From Lumbricus rubellus (lineage: Eukaryota; Annelida; Clitellata; Crassiclitellata; Lumbricidae), in assembly GCA_945859605.1 (NCBI GenBank), contig OX243825.1, positions 2,211,424-2,275,423 of the forward strand: a stretch of 64,000 nt of DNA, written 5' to 3'. Shown here piece after piece: positions 22,400 to 33,307 of this stretch. Position 1 is the stretch's first letter. Every line of letters starts with the position of its first letter. The position numbers and the translations under genes were made by a program. The notes beneath the pieces were generated by a model. It made no database searches. It had not been told where the DNA came from and saw nothing but the letters and a program-made list of their open reading frames with translations.

Positions 22400-24790
22400 A
22401 CTAGAGCGTTTCGTAAACACAGATCTTTGAATGTAATGTACTGTCCTCTGTCATTGCCTTCACAAAAAGCTCCAAAAATTCCTCAGTTCATCTCAGGACT
22501 TGGCTTTTCAGATGTGTTAGACAGCCACTAGACATGATACAGCGACTTTGTGTTGTAAAAACTGCGCTATATAAGTGTTGAGACACATGCATACGTGCAT
22601 GTTGCTGCTATCCCAATGACTGCAACTCAGACTTTAAGTGAAAAACTCTGAGATAAAACTATGATCGTCGCAAGGGACGAAGTATAATGATAGTTACTGC
22701 GGAAACATAATTACACGTAGGTCTACGTGAGTTAGGGACATCACGATAGGGCGGTAGGCTAAATCTTAGGCACATGGGTTGAACTCCAATAGGCCTACAA
22801 AAAGTCATATGTGTTGGCGACAAAACTTCTAGTAGTAGCTAGGCTATGACTTTAATTTGCCGGATATTGTAAGCTGTTAGCGCAAAGTCGGATTTCAATG
22901 CTATTATCAGGAAGAGATTTGAAAATTTAAACGTATACGGTTGGCACCAGAGCAGCTGTTCGTAACGTGATGTAAAACGTTGCTTCAATTAGGCTATATG
23001 GAACAAAATAAGCCATCTTCATCAGAAATGCAATTATCTTTAGACAGGGTATGACGGCCATGGGACAGACAATTAACTAGATCAGCACAAGAAGGGTTCA
23101 CGACTCGATGAAGCTAATGAGATAAGTGAGCATTGGATAAAAGTGGGGAAACCCATGCAAACCGGAACCTGACATTTACTGTAGCTTTTAAGCTGCATAG
23201 GTTATTGTACAAGCATGCATCCTTATATTTTGTGGGATTGTAAAGCATAACTTGCAAGCATCATGACAGATAATGAAGTTTCCCTCCATTTTGTTTTCAT
23301 GTATATATTTATTTCTGGATAAAATCATATCATAAATTGTACATAAAGCATCGAGATAATTATCGCAGATCACCACTGCAATAATTATCTGAGTGAAGTC
23401 ACAAGAAAGCGTTATTTAATCACGCCAATACGTTACTAGAAGTTTTCTGCGCTTAACGACAATCTCTTGCTGCGATGGTCATTGACTTGACCATCCTCCG
23501 TTTTGATGCGTTGAACTGGCACTAACTGACCTGCGTTTAATGTAGCCCACTGCTTGGGAGAGGCGGAATTCGGGTTTATGGTGCGGCGGAGGATCGGCCG
23601 TTTCGGGCAACCGCTCAGCCAGATACCGACGACACCCTTGACCAGAAATTTGCTGACGACCTTCTTTATTTTTAGTAGAGTTACCTACTTCAATGCTGCG
23701 CAGTCGAATTCTTCTTCTGGCGGCGAAACTTAACATTTATAATGTGCATGTAAACAGGATCTGTGGAATTTTCTGGGATGGGCAATGCTGTGTAGGCTAC
23801 ATTTTTTTCAGGGGAATGTAGCCTTGACCTATTATACACTTATGAACGACACCTCTCGATTTTTCTCGTGTGGGGAACTACCCCCCCTCCCCCAGAGTCT
23901 AGACCAAACACTTAAGACAGACAATAATATCGTTGCTGTGTTGACGTGCGTTATAATTTGAAATGTATAGAAGATGGGCCTACGGAGCAGTGTTATTTTA
24001 GTTCCAGCATTAATTTTTATTCCTATTCTATTCTATTCCATTGTTGTAATTTTTATTCTAGTTTTAGTTCTTTTTTATAAATAAATTTCGTTCTTATTCT
24101 AGTTCCACTTCCTATTTAGAAATAATTTTAGTTCCAGTTCCAGTTCCAGAAAATTTATATTTCTAGTTCCACTTCCAATTAAGATTAGTAAATTGCGGAC
24201 AATGTGAATGAGACTGTTAACAAATGTGTTCTTTATTAAATGCTGGCAAATGCACTGCGCTTTATTCTGAGATAGAGTATACGGAGAAGCTACTATCATA
24301 GCGCCTCGTGGTGACAAATCAGGAGCCGCCTTCAGTCCGAAAAACTATTAAATTTTTTTAAAGTTTATATTTCTATTCCGTTCTCGTTCCAGAAAAATAT
24401 TGAAATTTTTATTTCTATTCGATTCTCATTTCAGAATTATTTTTTATTCCAGTTTGCATTTCATGGAACGAAATTAAAATAATTATTTATCTTATTCTAT
24501 TCTCAGGAACTAAAATAACACTGCTACGGAGTATTTCGATGCTCAATATTTGGACTCTGTCAAAGAATGAGCATTTGTGAATGAACCACTGAACCCAGAT
24601 CGACGAGTAGTTAAGATGTTAAGATGGTCAAAATGCACAGCGACATTCAGGGTTATGGTTTGGCCTTATGCGACTTATTCGACTTAATTTGTTATTGGCA
24701 ACATTTGTAGTATTTTTTCGTTGACACGCTCTCATTGTTTTGCTTTTAGCCTTCTAATCTTTCTATTACAAACACATGTTCCTTGTAAGC
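22400..24790. repeat. spacer duplicon, copy A (pairs with 36530-38870)
   Basis: Ordered blocks match the spacer upstream of gene B: acacagatct near 22420 and 36540, ttaggcacatgggttgaa near 22765 and 36893, gtgaagtcacaagaaagcgtta near 23393 and 38362, and ctgtcaaagaatgagc near 24556 and 38598. Copy A holds the hAT-type element 23988-24523, absent in copy B; copy B holds 37206-38014, absent here. Confidence 0.65.
23988..24523. mobile_element. hAT-type MITE with 8-bp TSD
   Basis: Perfect terminal inverted repeat CAGTGTTATTTTAGTTCC at both ends and an exact 8-bp duplication CTACGGAG (23980-23987 and 24524-24531). The interior is built of degenerate ttctagttcc-like units. The matching position of the duplicated spacer (about 38552, ggctacggggtattt) is uninterrupted. 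CA-starting TIRs with 8-bp TSD fit the hAT superfamily. At 536 bp it is non-autonomous. Confidence 0.85.
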
Positions 24791-24799
24791 TTATTTCAT

Positions 24800-25280
24800 A
24801 GACATAGACATTTTAAAAAAAGTAGGCTACTTCTTCATATTTTACAAGTAGCTCTATCACACTATCTTTCATAGCCTAGAAGATAATCTAATCTCAAATC
24901 TAATGTGAACATTTTTGCAAAGAAATTCTCGCTTAGAGCTTATCAGAAGCGTTCTCAGCGTCACGTAGGCAACCAGTGAATAGAGAACGGTTTTCAAGCA
25001 GCGAACTACTGACGACTGACCAGCTGCCAAACCGACATGAGCGGACAAGGATGAGTAGGCTATAAACAAAGACAAATGACAGAGGTAGCCTATCTGTGAA
25101 TGAGTGGCGTAATCGAATTACCTTCTCCTCATAAAAATGCTGATCTTAGAATGTGATGGGCACGGTGTACATGCAGAAGTAATAGAACGAGTAGAATAGA
25201 AAGTCACATTTACAGGTTGTCAGTGTGTATAATAATTGGCTGGTAGGTCTTCTGACCTGGCTGACAGTCCGACTTGAACA
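24800..25280. other. spacer between duplicon copies
   Basis: About 480 bp with no feature I can support; only short uncharacteristic ORFs. Confidence 0.4.
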
Positions 25281-25983
25281 CGAAACGATCACCATGCCAC
25301 AGTCATGGTCGCAGACTCTGCCTGCCACATAACTGCGAACCAACGTGCTGCCCAGCCAACCTTTGCATGAAGACGTCACAAACGCGTTGCACTCATGACT
25401 ATCTGAATGATCTTAGTAAGTGCGTTTTAAAGGTTTGTAAATGTTTTCTGTTAGGATCCAAGTGCAACGTCATAAATTATGAGAGCAGTGGTAGATTGCG
25501 GAGAAGACATAACGGGCTCCACAAGTTGATCTTTAATTGGAAATTTTAAACGACGGTAATATAGGTCTTATAGCGTCTGGTCTGAGATTGAAAAGTCATA
25601 CAAAGTCATTGTCAGAAGAAGCATATCGGGTAACTTATGGTAGAATGAACTTCATTTTTCAGGTTTCAGTATTAGCCTAACTACTAGAAACTATCGTGCA
25701 GATAGCCTGGCCTACACCTTGAACAATGTATGATGCGACAGTGCATTGAAACCAAGTCGCACATCCTCACATGTGAAGTGCACCTGTCAAAATAATGCAT
25801 TCGAGCCAGTTCGCTACACTACCATCCTTACCTTGGAGAGGATAAATGATTGTAGCACATAACCATAGCCATAACTACATTTTTTATTGCTCAAAGCAAC
25901 AGTTAACAAAACAACTTTTTGTTTACACATAATAGATATTCAAACTAACAAAAGCAAAAGGAGAGAACCCTAAAGGGACTACT

Positions 25984-27061
25984 GTAGGGGAGAGTTGCTA
26001 TGAATGGACCACCTAAGGCAAACTTAGGTGTGCTGCATAAATGGTACTGAATTTCGAAAAGGAAAGTATGCCATATGATTGGTTGATTATTCATCTATGT
26101 TTTTAATAAGAAAAGGACTGAAAATATTCGTGGATTTATGAGAAATAACCAAACAAATCAGTAGCTCTAAAAAGTCCAATCAAGGCAACCTGTTTCCTTG
26201 AATGGACCGCATGGTATCCTTGATTAAACCAATTGCCCTGAATGGAACACGTTAATTTAAAGTCGTTTTTAAAAGGTAATCTTACCCAAAAAGCAAGGGA
26301 ATTGCTTTAAAACACTTAGTGTCTAGCCATACAGTTAAAAGTATCGTATACACAATTGGAGTAGGCCTAGCTGAAATCAATTAAATATATGAGGGGCATA
26401 ACCTCTGCCTGCAGACTAATTAGGAGTAGCCTACTTTGTCACAGTAACCAGTGCAGGTCTAAATATAGACTATAAACCTCTATATAGTGAAATAAATGAT
26501 TGTGGAGTCTTACATTAGTACTCAGTTAAATCTATTTGAGAAGAATTGCGGGCAGTTCGTACAGAGAAACACACCTCATCTAGCAGTGCACTGTACCACA
26601 CCCAATAACATTGCAAGTACTGGTGTCCTTAAATGGACCACACCCAAATAATCGGTCCAATTAAGGAGACTTTATGTGGTCCATTTCAGGCAACACAGAC
26701 TACTTCTACTCACTCTTCGATAGTTTAACAGGTGTCAGTCGTAGCGCAAAAACGAGTATTGTTGCTTAAACATGAAACCTAGCTAAGATTAAAACAAACG
26801 TGACTGCAATTTTTAAACCCTTCCTAAATTGTGTACACTCATTGTCAGGTAGGGCAAAATTAGATCAAAACTACCTGAAATAGAGTTTTTACCGCAACTA
26901 AATAAATGTGTAGAATTCCGTGAAACTGATTGCACCGATACGATCAATATTCAATCGCGCAAAAATACAACATTTGAAAGCGAGGGAAAATATGCATCTA
27001 GGGTGTTAAATGGCTGCGGTCCAATTAAGGCAACGGTCCATTCTAGGCAACTCTCTCCTAC
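25984..27061. mobile_element. unclassified TIR element with repeated GGTCCAWTTAAGG motifs
   Basis: The ends are inverted: GTAGGGGAGAGTTGC on the left and GCAACTCTCTCCTAC on the right, with the similarity extending into GAATGGACC. Inside, motifs such as ggtccaattaagg, cttgaatggacc and cttaaatggacc recur at least six times in both orientations. The paralogous position in the gene E flank (about 47600, gggactagtaactgtc) lacks the insert. I could not fix a target duplication, so the superfamily is open. No coding capacity seen. Confidence 0.55.
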
Positions 27062-27240
27062 CATATCAGGGTTTTCCAAATACAAGTGCCAATAAACAGC
27101 AACAGGTTATACGAATAACAGAATATTAAAGAGAACTTTTATCTTAACCCTAACAAATAAAACTGTATGAAAATGGGTGATGTTTTCATCAAAACGCAAA
27201 GCGATATTCTGCATAAACGTCTCTCAGCAGCCAACGAGTT

Positions 27241-27246
27241 TTTATT
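27241..27246 (-). promoter_or_regulatory. candidate poly(A) signal, gene B
   Basis: Minus-strand AATAAA about 200 nt downstream of the gene B stop codon. Confidence 0.25.
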
Positions 27247-27442
27247 ATTGAAGATGAATTATTGAGCGATGCTAATATTATAAGACAATGAAGGTGAAAG
27301 TAATGAGCAATGCACCGTGCAGAGCAAGGTAATTCGTGCTAAGACATCACATGTTGGCACGTTTGGCTTAACAGCTGAATCTTTCACAAAACAAACATAT
27401 GAATCTGCGACATACAGAGTCTCTGATTTTTAAACTTTTTGT

Positions 27443-27814
27443 TCATTTGATTCTGATCATCATCCGAGCTGCTCGAAGTCGGCCACGATCATCCGACGCC
27501 ACCTGTTTCAAGCCAGCCCAAATAAACTCATCAATGTATTGGCACGTAAGACAGGCATAACGACAACTGTTGTACCACCATCCTCCTCCGTAAGTAGAAG
27601 CGCAGTTTCGTCCGACTCTGTCGTTGTCCCTATCCCGGGTTGAGAAGCTCATTCCACCGAGGTTATAATTCTCCTGGGAATTGTTTGTGAGCGAATCTCT
27701 TACATTTCCGCCGTTGTATCCTGAGAGTTGTATGGTGTAGTTGTTGCTCTCCGAATCAAGGGAAAAAGTGGAATAATCGGCGAAATACCACACACCGTTT
27801 GCTCGGAGTTGTAC
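27443..27814 (-). CDS. FReD gene B, exon 3
   Basis: 372 nt including stop, entered in phase 0 after a minus-strand acceptor ccacag|GTACAACTC. The peptide opens VQLRANGVWYFADYSTFSLD and carries TIQLSGYNGG, the calcium-site motif DRDND, NCAS, GGGWWYNSC, the added cysteines (CRYACLTCQY) and the end RLRAARMMIRIK. It is one codon shorter than A, E and F and has a small length change after DSLTNN. No disruption. Confidence 0.85.
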   Translation of the reverse strand, partial: VQLRANGVWYFADYSTFSLDSESNNYTIQLSGYNGGNVRDSLTNNSQENYNLGGMSFSTRDRDNDRVGRNCASTYGGGWWYNSCRYACLTCQYIDEFIWAGLKQVASDDRGRLRAARMMIRIK

Positions 27815-28798
27815 CTGTGGAAAGTAAGTAGCATCTACATTCTACAAAACCTTAATTTCTATTTTTCCATAGTAGGCTATATTAATTGAAGTAAATCCAA
27901 GTTCTGTATTTGCACACAATGCACACATGTAGCCTACAGAAGTAAAAAAATAATTAGGGCCTATGTAAATTCGGGCATAATCTTATTCGAACTTGATGGA
28001 AGATTTTTTACAATATATTATGATCACTTGAATTAACTTCCTCAACCACTCTAAATACCCATCCATTATCTCTTAAATGTATTACAATTTTTCCGCCGTG
28101 AGTCTCACATTTTCACCTCGTTGCTTCATTATTTCATTTTTGATGCTACGAATTTTTTTTCATTTGTGACATTGACCATTCTATTACCTATATTTTCTTC
28201 TTTAAAATAATCTAAATTTAGGCTATGTGCAAATATGAAACTGGCGAATAACTTAGGCAACAACGAAACGAATTTTTCTAAATATTGGCAAACCACAAGA
28301 ATATTGCTTTCTTTGATTAAATAAGCAGCCCTGATTCTAATGCATTTAATAGATTGGACGATCACAACTTCTGTTCCATCGGCCGATTCCTTTTTAAATG
28401 GAAGCACAGACTTTTCAAACATTCAAGTCAATTTCTCGTCTTCATCGCCAGGTCTCGCTACGACTAGTTCTCGGCTTGGCTTTATCAGTACTGTAATGGT
28501 GACCTGAAGTGAGAGGTCCATGTGTTCCACCCTTTGAGTTGAGGGTTAGATCTACATCAAGTGAACATTGGATTCTTTGGTCCGAAATAGCACATTGTAA
28601 ATCAACAACTCAAGTTTATGACCCAAATCGTCAAACCCCATCTCATTTCTCTGAACCGTAGGAGATCGCTATCTCAATCCCCTTTCCCCCATTAGTAGCC
28701 TACACGCCGCTGCCAGATATATGAAGGAAGCATCTTATTAAAATACTACAATAATAGAGAAAGCTTGTCATCTCTGAAATGTCATCGTTTTTAAATAC
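27815..28798 (-). other. intron 2 of FReD gene B
   Basis: 984 bp between a GTATTT donor and the exon 3 acceptor. The first part is paralogous to intron 2 of A, E and F (cgccgtgagtctcacatttt near 28090). I see no element or gene in it. Confidence 0.65.
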
Positions 28799-29010
28799 CT
28801 CTATACGAAGAGTAAAGGGGAATCTGTTGGTGAGTCGATGGATTTTTTCGTTTCCGAGCCAAAATTCACCTCGTCCAATATCTCCAAATCCATTTCTATA
28901 TTCGGTCCAGTTTCGGTTGAAGTTCAGAGAACCGTCAAAGCGATGCATAATGACGATCCAGTTGTTTATGATGGGCGGAACGGAAACTCCTTCCAAGTCA
29001 AGAAGGACCG
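28799..29010 (-). CDS. FReD gene B, exon 2
   Basis: 212 nt between acceptor (gcaatacag|CGGTCCTT) and GTATTT donor; 451 nt of exon 1 plus 212 make exactly 221 codons. The peptide includes PPIINNWIVIMHRFDGSLNF, YRNGFGDIGRGEFWLGNEK and HRLT, ending FTLRIE. The canonical GGGW reads INNW and no upstream CDM/first-cysteine segment is encoded here. Confidence 0.85.
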
Positions 29011-29093
29011 CTGTATTGCGTAAAGTAAGAAAAACACCAAATTCTAAGATAGCCTATTGTGTAATCTTTGCATGTCACTGACTGTTGGATTCA

Positions 29094-29334
29094 GGCAGAT
29101 TCAGAGAAGAATGGAGGAACAAAGACTGCGAAACGCTGCACTACATGGACATGTAGAAGGAGAAAGAAGTAGAGGTAGACAGCGGAAGACTTGGATAGAT
29201 AACATTAAAGAAGACCTGAAAGAGAAGGGCACCAGCTTAGCCGAGATCGGAGAAACAATCAGAAGCAGAGAAGTTTGGAGGAAATTCATAAAGGCCTCAT
29301 CGTCATATCGATGACGGAAGAGAAGACAGAAGAA
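29094..29334 (+). mobile_element. 5'-truncated non-LTR (RTE-like) retroelement tail with 14-bp TSD
   Basis: The 241-bp insert encodes, on the plus strand, the C-terminus of a non-LTR retroelement polyprotein: RRMEEQRLRNAALHGHVEGE, then RGRQRKTWIDNIKEDL and SREVWRKFIKASS. It is bounded by the duplication GACTGTTGGATTCA (29080-29093 and 29335-29348). Genes E and F show the uninterrupted site (tgactgttgtattcaaacaa near 51200). It lies in intron 1 of gene B, antisense to the gene. Confidence 0.8.
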
Positions 29335-29572
29335 GACTGTTGGATTCAAACAAAGTAACATTATTATAGTCAACAAACATTATGCACAGCTGCGATCCCT
29401 GCCGCAATCGACCTATCACAGGGCTCCCTTATTAGCCTATGGATCTGATAACAGATTATTATAAACAGTTTTATTACAGGTTAACAATAATCAAGTTTCA
29501 CGAAGAAAATAAATTGTTATTACAGAAAGTAACAGTAAGCCTAACAATATTGTTAATAACAGTAGTTCTACA

Positions 29573-30177
29573 CAGGCCCGCCTAGAGGGCGCAAGGGGAA
29601 AATGCCCACGGGCCCGGCGACTTTTAGGGGCCTGGAGGGGGCACGGGCTATACTGCATTTAAAATTTCATATTGTGTTGATTGCGGACTGAAAATGCTGA
29701 AATTATAGCCTATTATAGAGCTGCAAAAAGGTTTGCTTTTGATATCGGCACTCTACCACCAGGGCCCGTAGGCTACCTACACAAACGATTGAGACCGTAT
29801 AATTATTAGGTAGGCCTACAATAATATTATAAGAAACGCTCTTGCAAGACATCCGGACAATTTTCTAGGCGATTAAGAAACAGCATTTACTAAGTGCATT
29901 TTAACAGGTTCGCAGACAGAATGGCGAACTAACAGGATGCTATTTCCGATTTTGTGGCAGTTAAATCCAGAAAGGCTGCTGGTTGATTACCATATAATTT
30001 CCTAACATCAAGAACTGATTAAAATCATAAATGTGTATGCATTATCGTTCATTCGTACCCACCCTTTTGATATATTTCTATTTGTTTTTATGAAAATGTT
30101 TTGTCAAAAGCATGAAGATAGTTTAGGAGCCCGTGACTGCTCAGCCCTGGGGCCCAGAATTTCTGTCGGCGGGCCTG
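29573..30177. mobile_element. hAT-type MITE (605 bp)
   Basis: Ends CAGGCCCGCC and GGCGGGCCTG are perfect inverted repeats, with flanking 8-mers GTTCTACA (29565-29572) and GTTCTAGA (30178-30185), 7 of 8 matching. The 8-bp duplication and CAG start fit hAT. Non-coding. Confidence 0.75.
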
Positions 30178-30342
30178 GTTCTAGATAAGATAGGCTAATA
30201 ATAATAATTATTATTCGGTTGTTTAACTGAAGGCTGTTTTAGGTTAACTCTCCTTCCTCCATCTCCGCTCACTCATCTTGACTCTCCGGTCTAACCTATC
30301 TTCTCCCTTCAACCGCGTTTCATTGACTGTCCTCCTATAACG

Positions 30343-30400
30343 TGTGTTGCTACATGTTTAACGACACTGCCATATCGAAGATGATTACATTGATTAGACT
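30343..30400 (-). mobile_element. tRNA-derived SINE, 3' tail (split by hAT element)
   Basis: Reading on the minus strand, this is the SINE tail aatcatcttcgatatggcagtgtcgttaaac followed by a short end; it matches the tails of the SINEs at 32878-33088 and 35973-36161. The rest of this SINE lies at 32682-32864 beyond the hAT element. The left flank gtcctcctataacg (about 30329-30342) resembles agtcctcctaacg at 32865-32877, a probable target duplication. Confidence 0.6.
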
Positions 30401-30589
30401 CAGTGGCGGCGCCAGGGGGGCTAGGGGGGGCTAAGCCCCCCCTAAACGTGGCTCAGCCCCCCCAAACGAAAAAGCCGAAAATGTCTATGACGCTTTCTTC
30501 GCAATAAGGAAACTAGACAACGACCAACGGCGCCGAAATCAACTATGTTATTGTGGCGAAATTCAAAATTGTCCTGGTAGATCCAGCCC

Positions 30590-31115
30590 TTCCCCTCCAG
30601 CCCAGATTCAGAACAATCCAGACCTCAGCCCCCTTCCTCCCACTAGTTCGGACTTTCAGCCCCCTCCATCCTCCAGACCGCTCCGAACCTCAACCCCTTC
30701 CTCCCGCTAGTTCGGACTTTCAGCCCCTTCACTCCTCCAGACCAGTCCGGATCTCAGCCCCTTCATCTCGCCAGTTCGGACTTTCAGCCTCTTCCATTCT
30801 CCAGACCGGTTCAGACCTCAGCCCACTTCATTTTGCCCTTTAGGACTTTCAGCCCCTTCCATCCTGCAGACCGGTTCGGACCTCAGCCCCTTCATCTCGC
30901 CAGTTCCGACTTTCAGCCACTTCCATCCTCCAGACCGGTACTGACCTAAGCCTCCCCTCATCTCGCCAGTTCTGACTTTCAGCCCCTTTCATCCTCCAGA
31001 CCGGTCCGGACCTCAGCCCCCTTTCGCCCGTTAGTTCGAAATTCCAGCCCCTTTACTCCTACAGACCGGTCCGGACCTCAGCCTCCTTCATCCTGCCAGT
31101 TCGGAATTCCAGCCA
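30590..31115 (+). repeat. ~64-bp minisatellite inside hAT element
   Basis: About eight imperfect units, each containing cagttcggactttcagcccc and ccagaccggtccggacctca. Each unit itself looks like a dimer of a ~32-bp half-unit (ggacctcagccccttcatc versus ggactttcagccccttccatc). Confidence 0.8.
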
Positions 31116-31165
31116 TCAGCTAGTCCTGTACAATCACATACTAAGATTATGAGGTATTTTATTTT

Positions 31166-31515
31166 ATAAGCATTGAAAAATACAGGTATTTTGTTAAGAT
31201 GACAACTTAAAATGCTGCCATTGCAATGTGGAAATTAAAAAAGTTTCTGATGAGGCTCTGAAAAAGTACAGGTATTTTGTTAAGATGACATCTTAAAATG
31301 CTACCATTGCAATGTGGAAATTCAAAAAGCTTCTGATGAGGCTCTGAAAAAGTACAGGTATTTTGTTAATATGACATCTTAAAATGCTACCATTGCAATG
31401 TGGAAATTCAAAAAATTTCTCATGAGGCTCTCAAAAGTACAGGTATTTTGTTAAGATGGTACCTTAAAATGCTACCATTGCAAAGTGGAAATTCAAAAAG
31501 TTTCTGATGAGGCTT
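31166..31515 (+). repeat. 86-bp tandem repeat, four copies, inside hAT element
   Basis: The unit runs tacaggtattttgttaagat, then aaaatgctaccattgcaatg, then tggaaattcaaaaa and gatgaggctctg. Spacing of the gaggct landmark is 86, 86 and 85 bp (31252, 31338, 31424, 31509). Single diverged units lie in the FReD intron regions at about 39020-39120, 51815-51900 and 62375-62450. Confidence 0.85.
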
Positions 31516-31851
31516 CGGAAGCTCGATTGTCCCCCCCCCAGAAACCTGAATTCTTCCCCAGCGGATGGGGACTAGATTAAACACTGCTGTTATGGTGTTA
31601 TTTTGAACTGTCTTTGCAGCAGAATCTCTCATAATTTTCATTGCTGAAAGACATGGTTTAGGAGCTCAATAAATACCCTACCCCATTTTATCTAAATACC
31701 TCATAATCTTAGTGTTGATAGTGGTGGTTTGTGACTTCAGAAAGACACTGAGAAAGTGCCCCCCTGTTGTTTAAATTTTTAAATCTCCACACTGTAACAT
31801 CTTAAGCTGTTCTCTCAATAAATTCCTCATAATTTCATTGCTGAAAGACCT

Positions 31852-32530
31852 GGTCTGGGGCGGAGCCCCAGCCACCAACGCATTTTTAGGTCTGTTGACC
31901 TCAACTGGAGACCTTTTTAGACTCTTTTAGCCAGGTATTTATGAACGATAAAATCATGAAATCTTCAATAAGAGTCTGGGGCGGAGCCCCAGCCCCCAAT
32001 GCATTTTTAGGTCAGACAGGCTACAATAAATAGGTAAAAATGGTATGATTTAGAAATTTTATGGGCAAATGACTAAAAAAAGGTCTTCAGGTACCACAAA
32101 TGGATGAAATGTGTACAATTTTGGGCGAATGACAAAAAAGATCGTCAGAAAATTTTCAGCTCAAGATTTCATGATTTTATCGTTCTTAAATACCTGGCCA
32201 AAAAGAGTCTAAAAAGGTCTCCATTCAGTTGAGCTCAACAGACCTAAAACTGCGTTGGTCGCTGGGGCGTAGCCCCAGACCCTTATTGAAGTTTTCATGA
32301 TTTTATCGTTCATATATAGCTGGAAAAAAGAGGCTAAAAGGGTTCCAGTTGAGGTCAACAGACCTAAAAATGCGTTGGTGGCTGGGGCTCCGCCCCAGAC
32401 TCTTATTGAAGTTTTCACGATTTCATCGTTCATAAATACCTGGCAAAAAAGAGTCTAAAAAGGTCTCCAGTTGAGGTGAACAGAGCTAAAAATGCGTTAA
32501 TGGCTGGGGCTCCGCCCCAGACCCCGCTGG
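31852..32530. repeat. inverted ~120-bp units around a GC-rich palindrome
   Basis: A unit holding ggggcggagcccca, aatgcatttttaggt, tgacctcaactgga, tctttttagccaggta and acgataaaatcatgaa appears at 31852-32010 in one orientation and about three times at 32165-32530 in the other. The two blocks can fold on each other with a loop near 32090. Confidence 0.75.
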
Positions 32531-32681
32531 GGGAGCTTACGACGCTCCCCCAGATCCCCTAGTCGGTATGGGCTTCGTGCCTTCAGCGCTCGCAACTTGG
32601 CGCCTTCGGCGCTTCGTAAAAAATTTAAGTTGGGCTTGGGGCTTCAGCCCCCCCAAACCTGAAATCCTGGCGCCGCCACTG

Positions 32682-32864
32682 ATTAGACTAATGTCGCCAC
32701 GCCATTTAGGTCCCCGTGAACGGACCGTGCTAGCCCAAGATTTGAATCTCTGAAATAGCTACATTCGGGCATTGAACCGCGGCCCGCACGCTCTCTTTCA
32801 CAGAGTCGCGTGCACTGCAGACGCGTGGCCATCGACCTTACCGGTGTAGCCAGGCTAGCCCGTG
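32682..32864 (-). mobile_element. tRNA-derived SINE, head and body (split by hAT element)
   Basis: On the minus strand the head contains tggccacgcgtctgcagtg and a B-box-like gcggttcaatgccc, followed by body sequence up to gtggcgacattagtct, where the hAT element cuts in. The tail is at 30343-30400. Confidence 0.6.
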
Positions 32865-32877
32865 AGTCCTCCTAACG

Positions 32878-33088
32878 TGTGTACTTCGGGCTTAACGACA
32901 CTGTTTCATATCGAAGATGATTAGTGTCGGAGGCAGAGTACAACCTCACACTCCACGTTTATATTGCGACCGAGTCACCCGCAGTAAAGATCCGAGAAAT
33001 TAATCTCTGACCGACCGGGAATCGAAACCGGGCCGCCGGCGCGGCGAGCGGGCCACAAGTACAACCCACTCGGCCACGCAGGATCTCT
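32878..33088 (-). mobile_element. tRNA-derived SINE with 13-bp TSD
   Basis: Minus-strand head gatcctgcgtggccgagtgg (A box), B box cggtttcgattcccgg, body caatataaacgtggagtgtg and tail gaaacagtgtcgttaagccc. Flanked by AGTCCTCCTAACG at 32865-32877 and 33089-33101. Same family as 35973-36161, where it is on the plus strand. It is inserted head to tail next to an older SINE of similar tail. Confidence 0.85.
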
Positions 33089-33307
33089 AGTCCTCCTAAC
33101 GCTCTGGACTCCCATTTTATACTCTGGTTTTCCTACTTACAGAACTTGGCTCGATCTCTTCCTCTAACCTTCCAGTCTGGCCCAACTTAAATTACCGGTA
33201 ATTTCTTTTACCCCATTGTTTCACACAACCTGCCCTCAATCGTTCAGATTCTCTGTATCATTTATTTAGTTCTTGCCTGCCATGCCCTGGCGTAGCGCCG
33301 CCACTGC

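Larger units (their letters stand above)
25290..27442 (-). repeat. 3' flank duplicon of FReD gene B
   Basis: Matches the window start (1-1375) and 46860-48575 downstream of genes A and E: shared blocks around tgcatgaagacgtcac, gtaaatgttttctgt and gagaagacataacgggctcc. It is interrupted by the TIR element at 25984-27061. Confidence 0.65.
30401..32681. mobile_element. 2.3-kb non-autonomous hAT-type element with internal repeat arrays
   Basis: Perfect 16-bp TIR CAGTGGCGGCGCCAGG at both ends and an exact 8-bp duplication ATTAGACT (30393-30400, 32682-32689). No transposase ORF exists. The interior is built from three repeat domains: a ~64-bp minisatellite (30590-31115), an 86-bp four-copy array (31166-31515) and inverted GGGGCGGAGCCCCA-centred units (31852-32530). 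Sequences related to its interior and ends occur at 38990-39245, 42672-42770, 51810-51980, 53966-54030 and 62370-62530. Confidence 0.9.

Noticed and set aside
28779..29081. Plus-strand ORFs over exon 2 of gene B (and similar at 50953-51156 and 61544-61865)
   Set aside because: Antisense frames of the conserved FReD exon 2; the minus frame has the domain motifs and splice sites.
30553..30843. Pro/Ser-rich ORF of 96 aa
   Set aside because: It only reads through the ~64-bp minisatellite of the hAT-type element; no start context or homology.
31166..31515. CRISPR-like regular repeats
   Set aside because: The 86-bp units are contiguous tandem repeats without spacers, in a eukaryotic transposon.
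32209..32433. ORF with repeated RVWGGAPATNA-like segments
   Set aside because: Produced by the repeated palindromic units in the hAT-type element.
33241..33305. Possible further hAT terminus (ctggcgtagcgccgccactg)
   Set aside because: Resembles the right end of the 30401-32681 element but has an insertion in the TIR and no partner end or TSD nearby.
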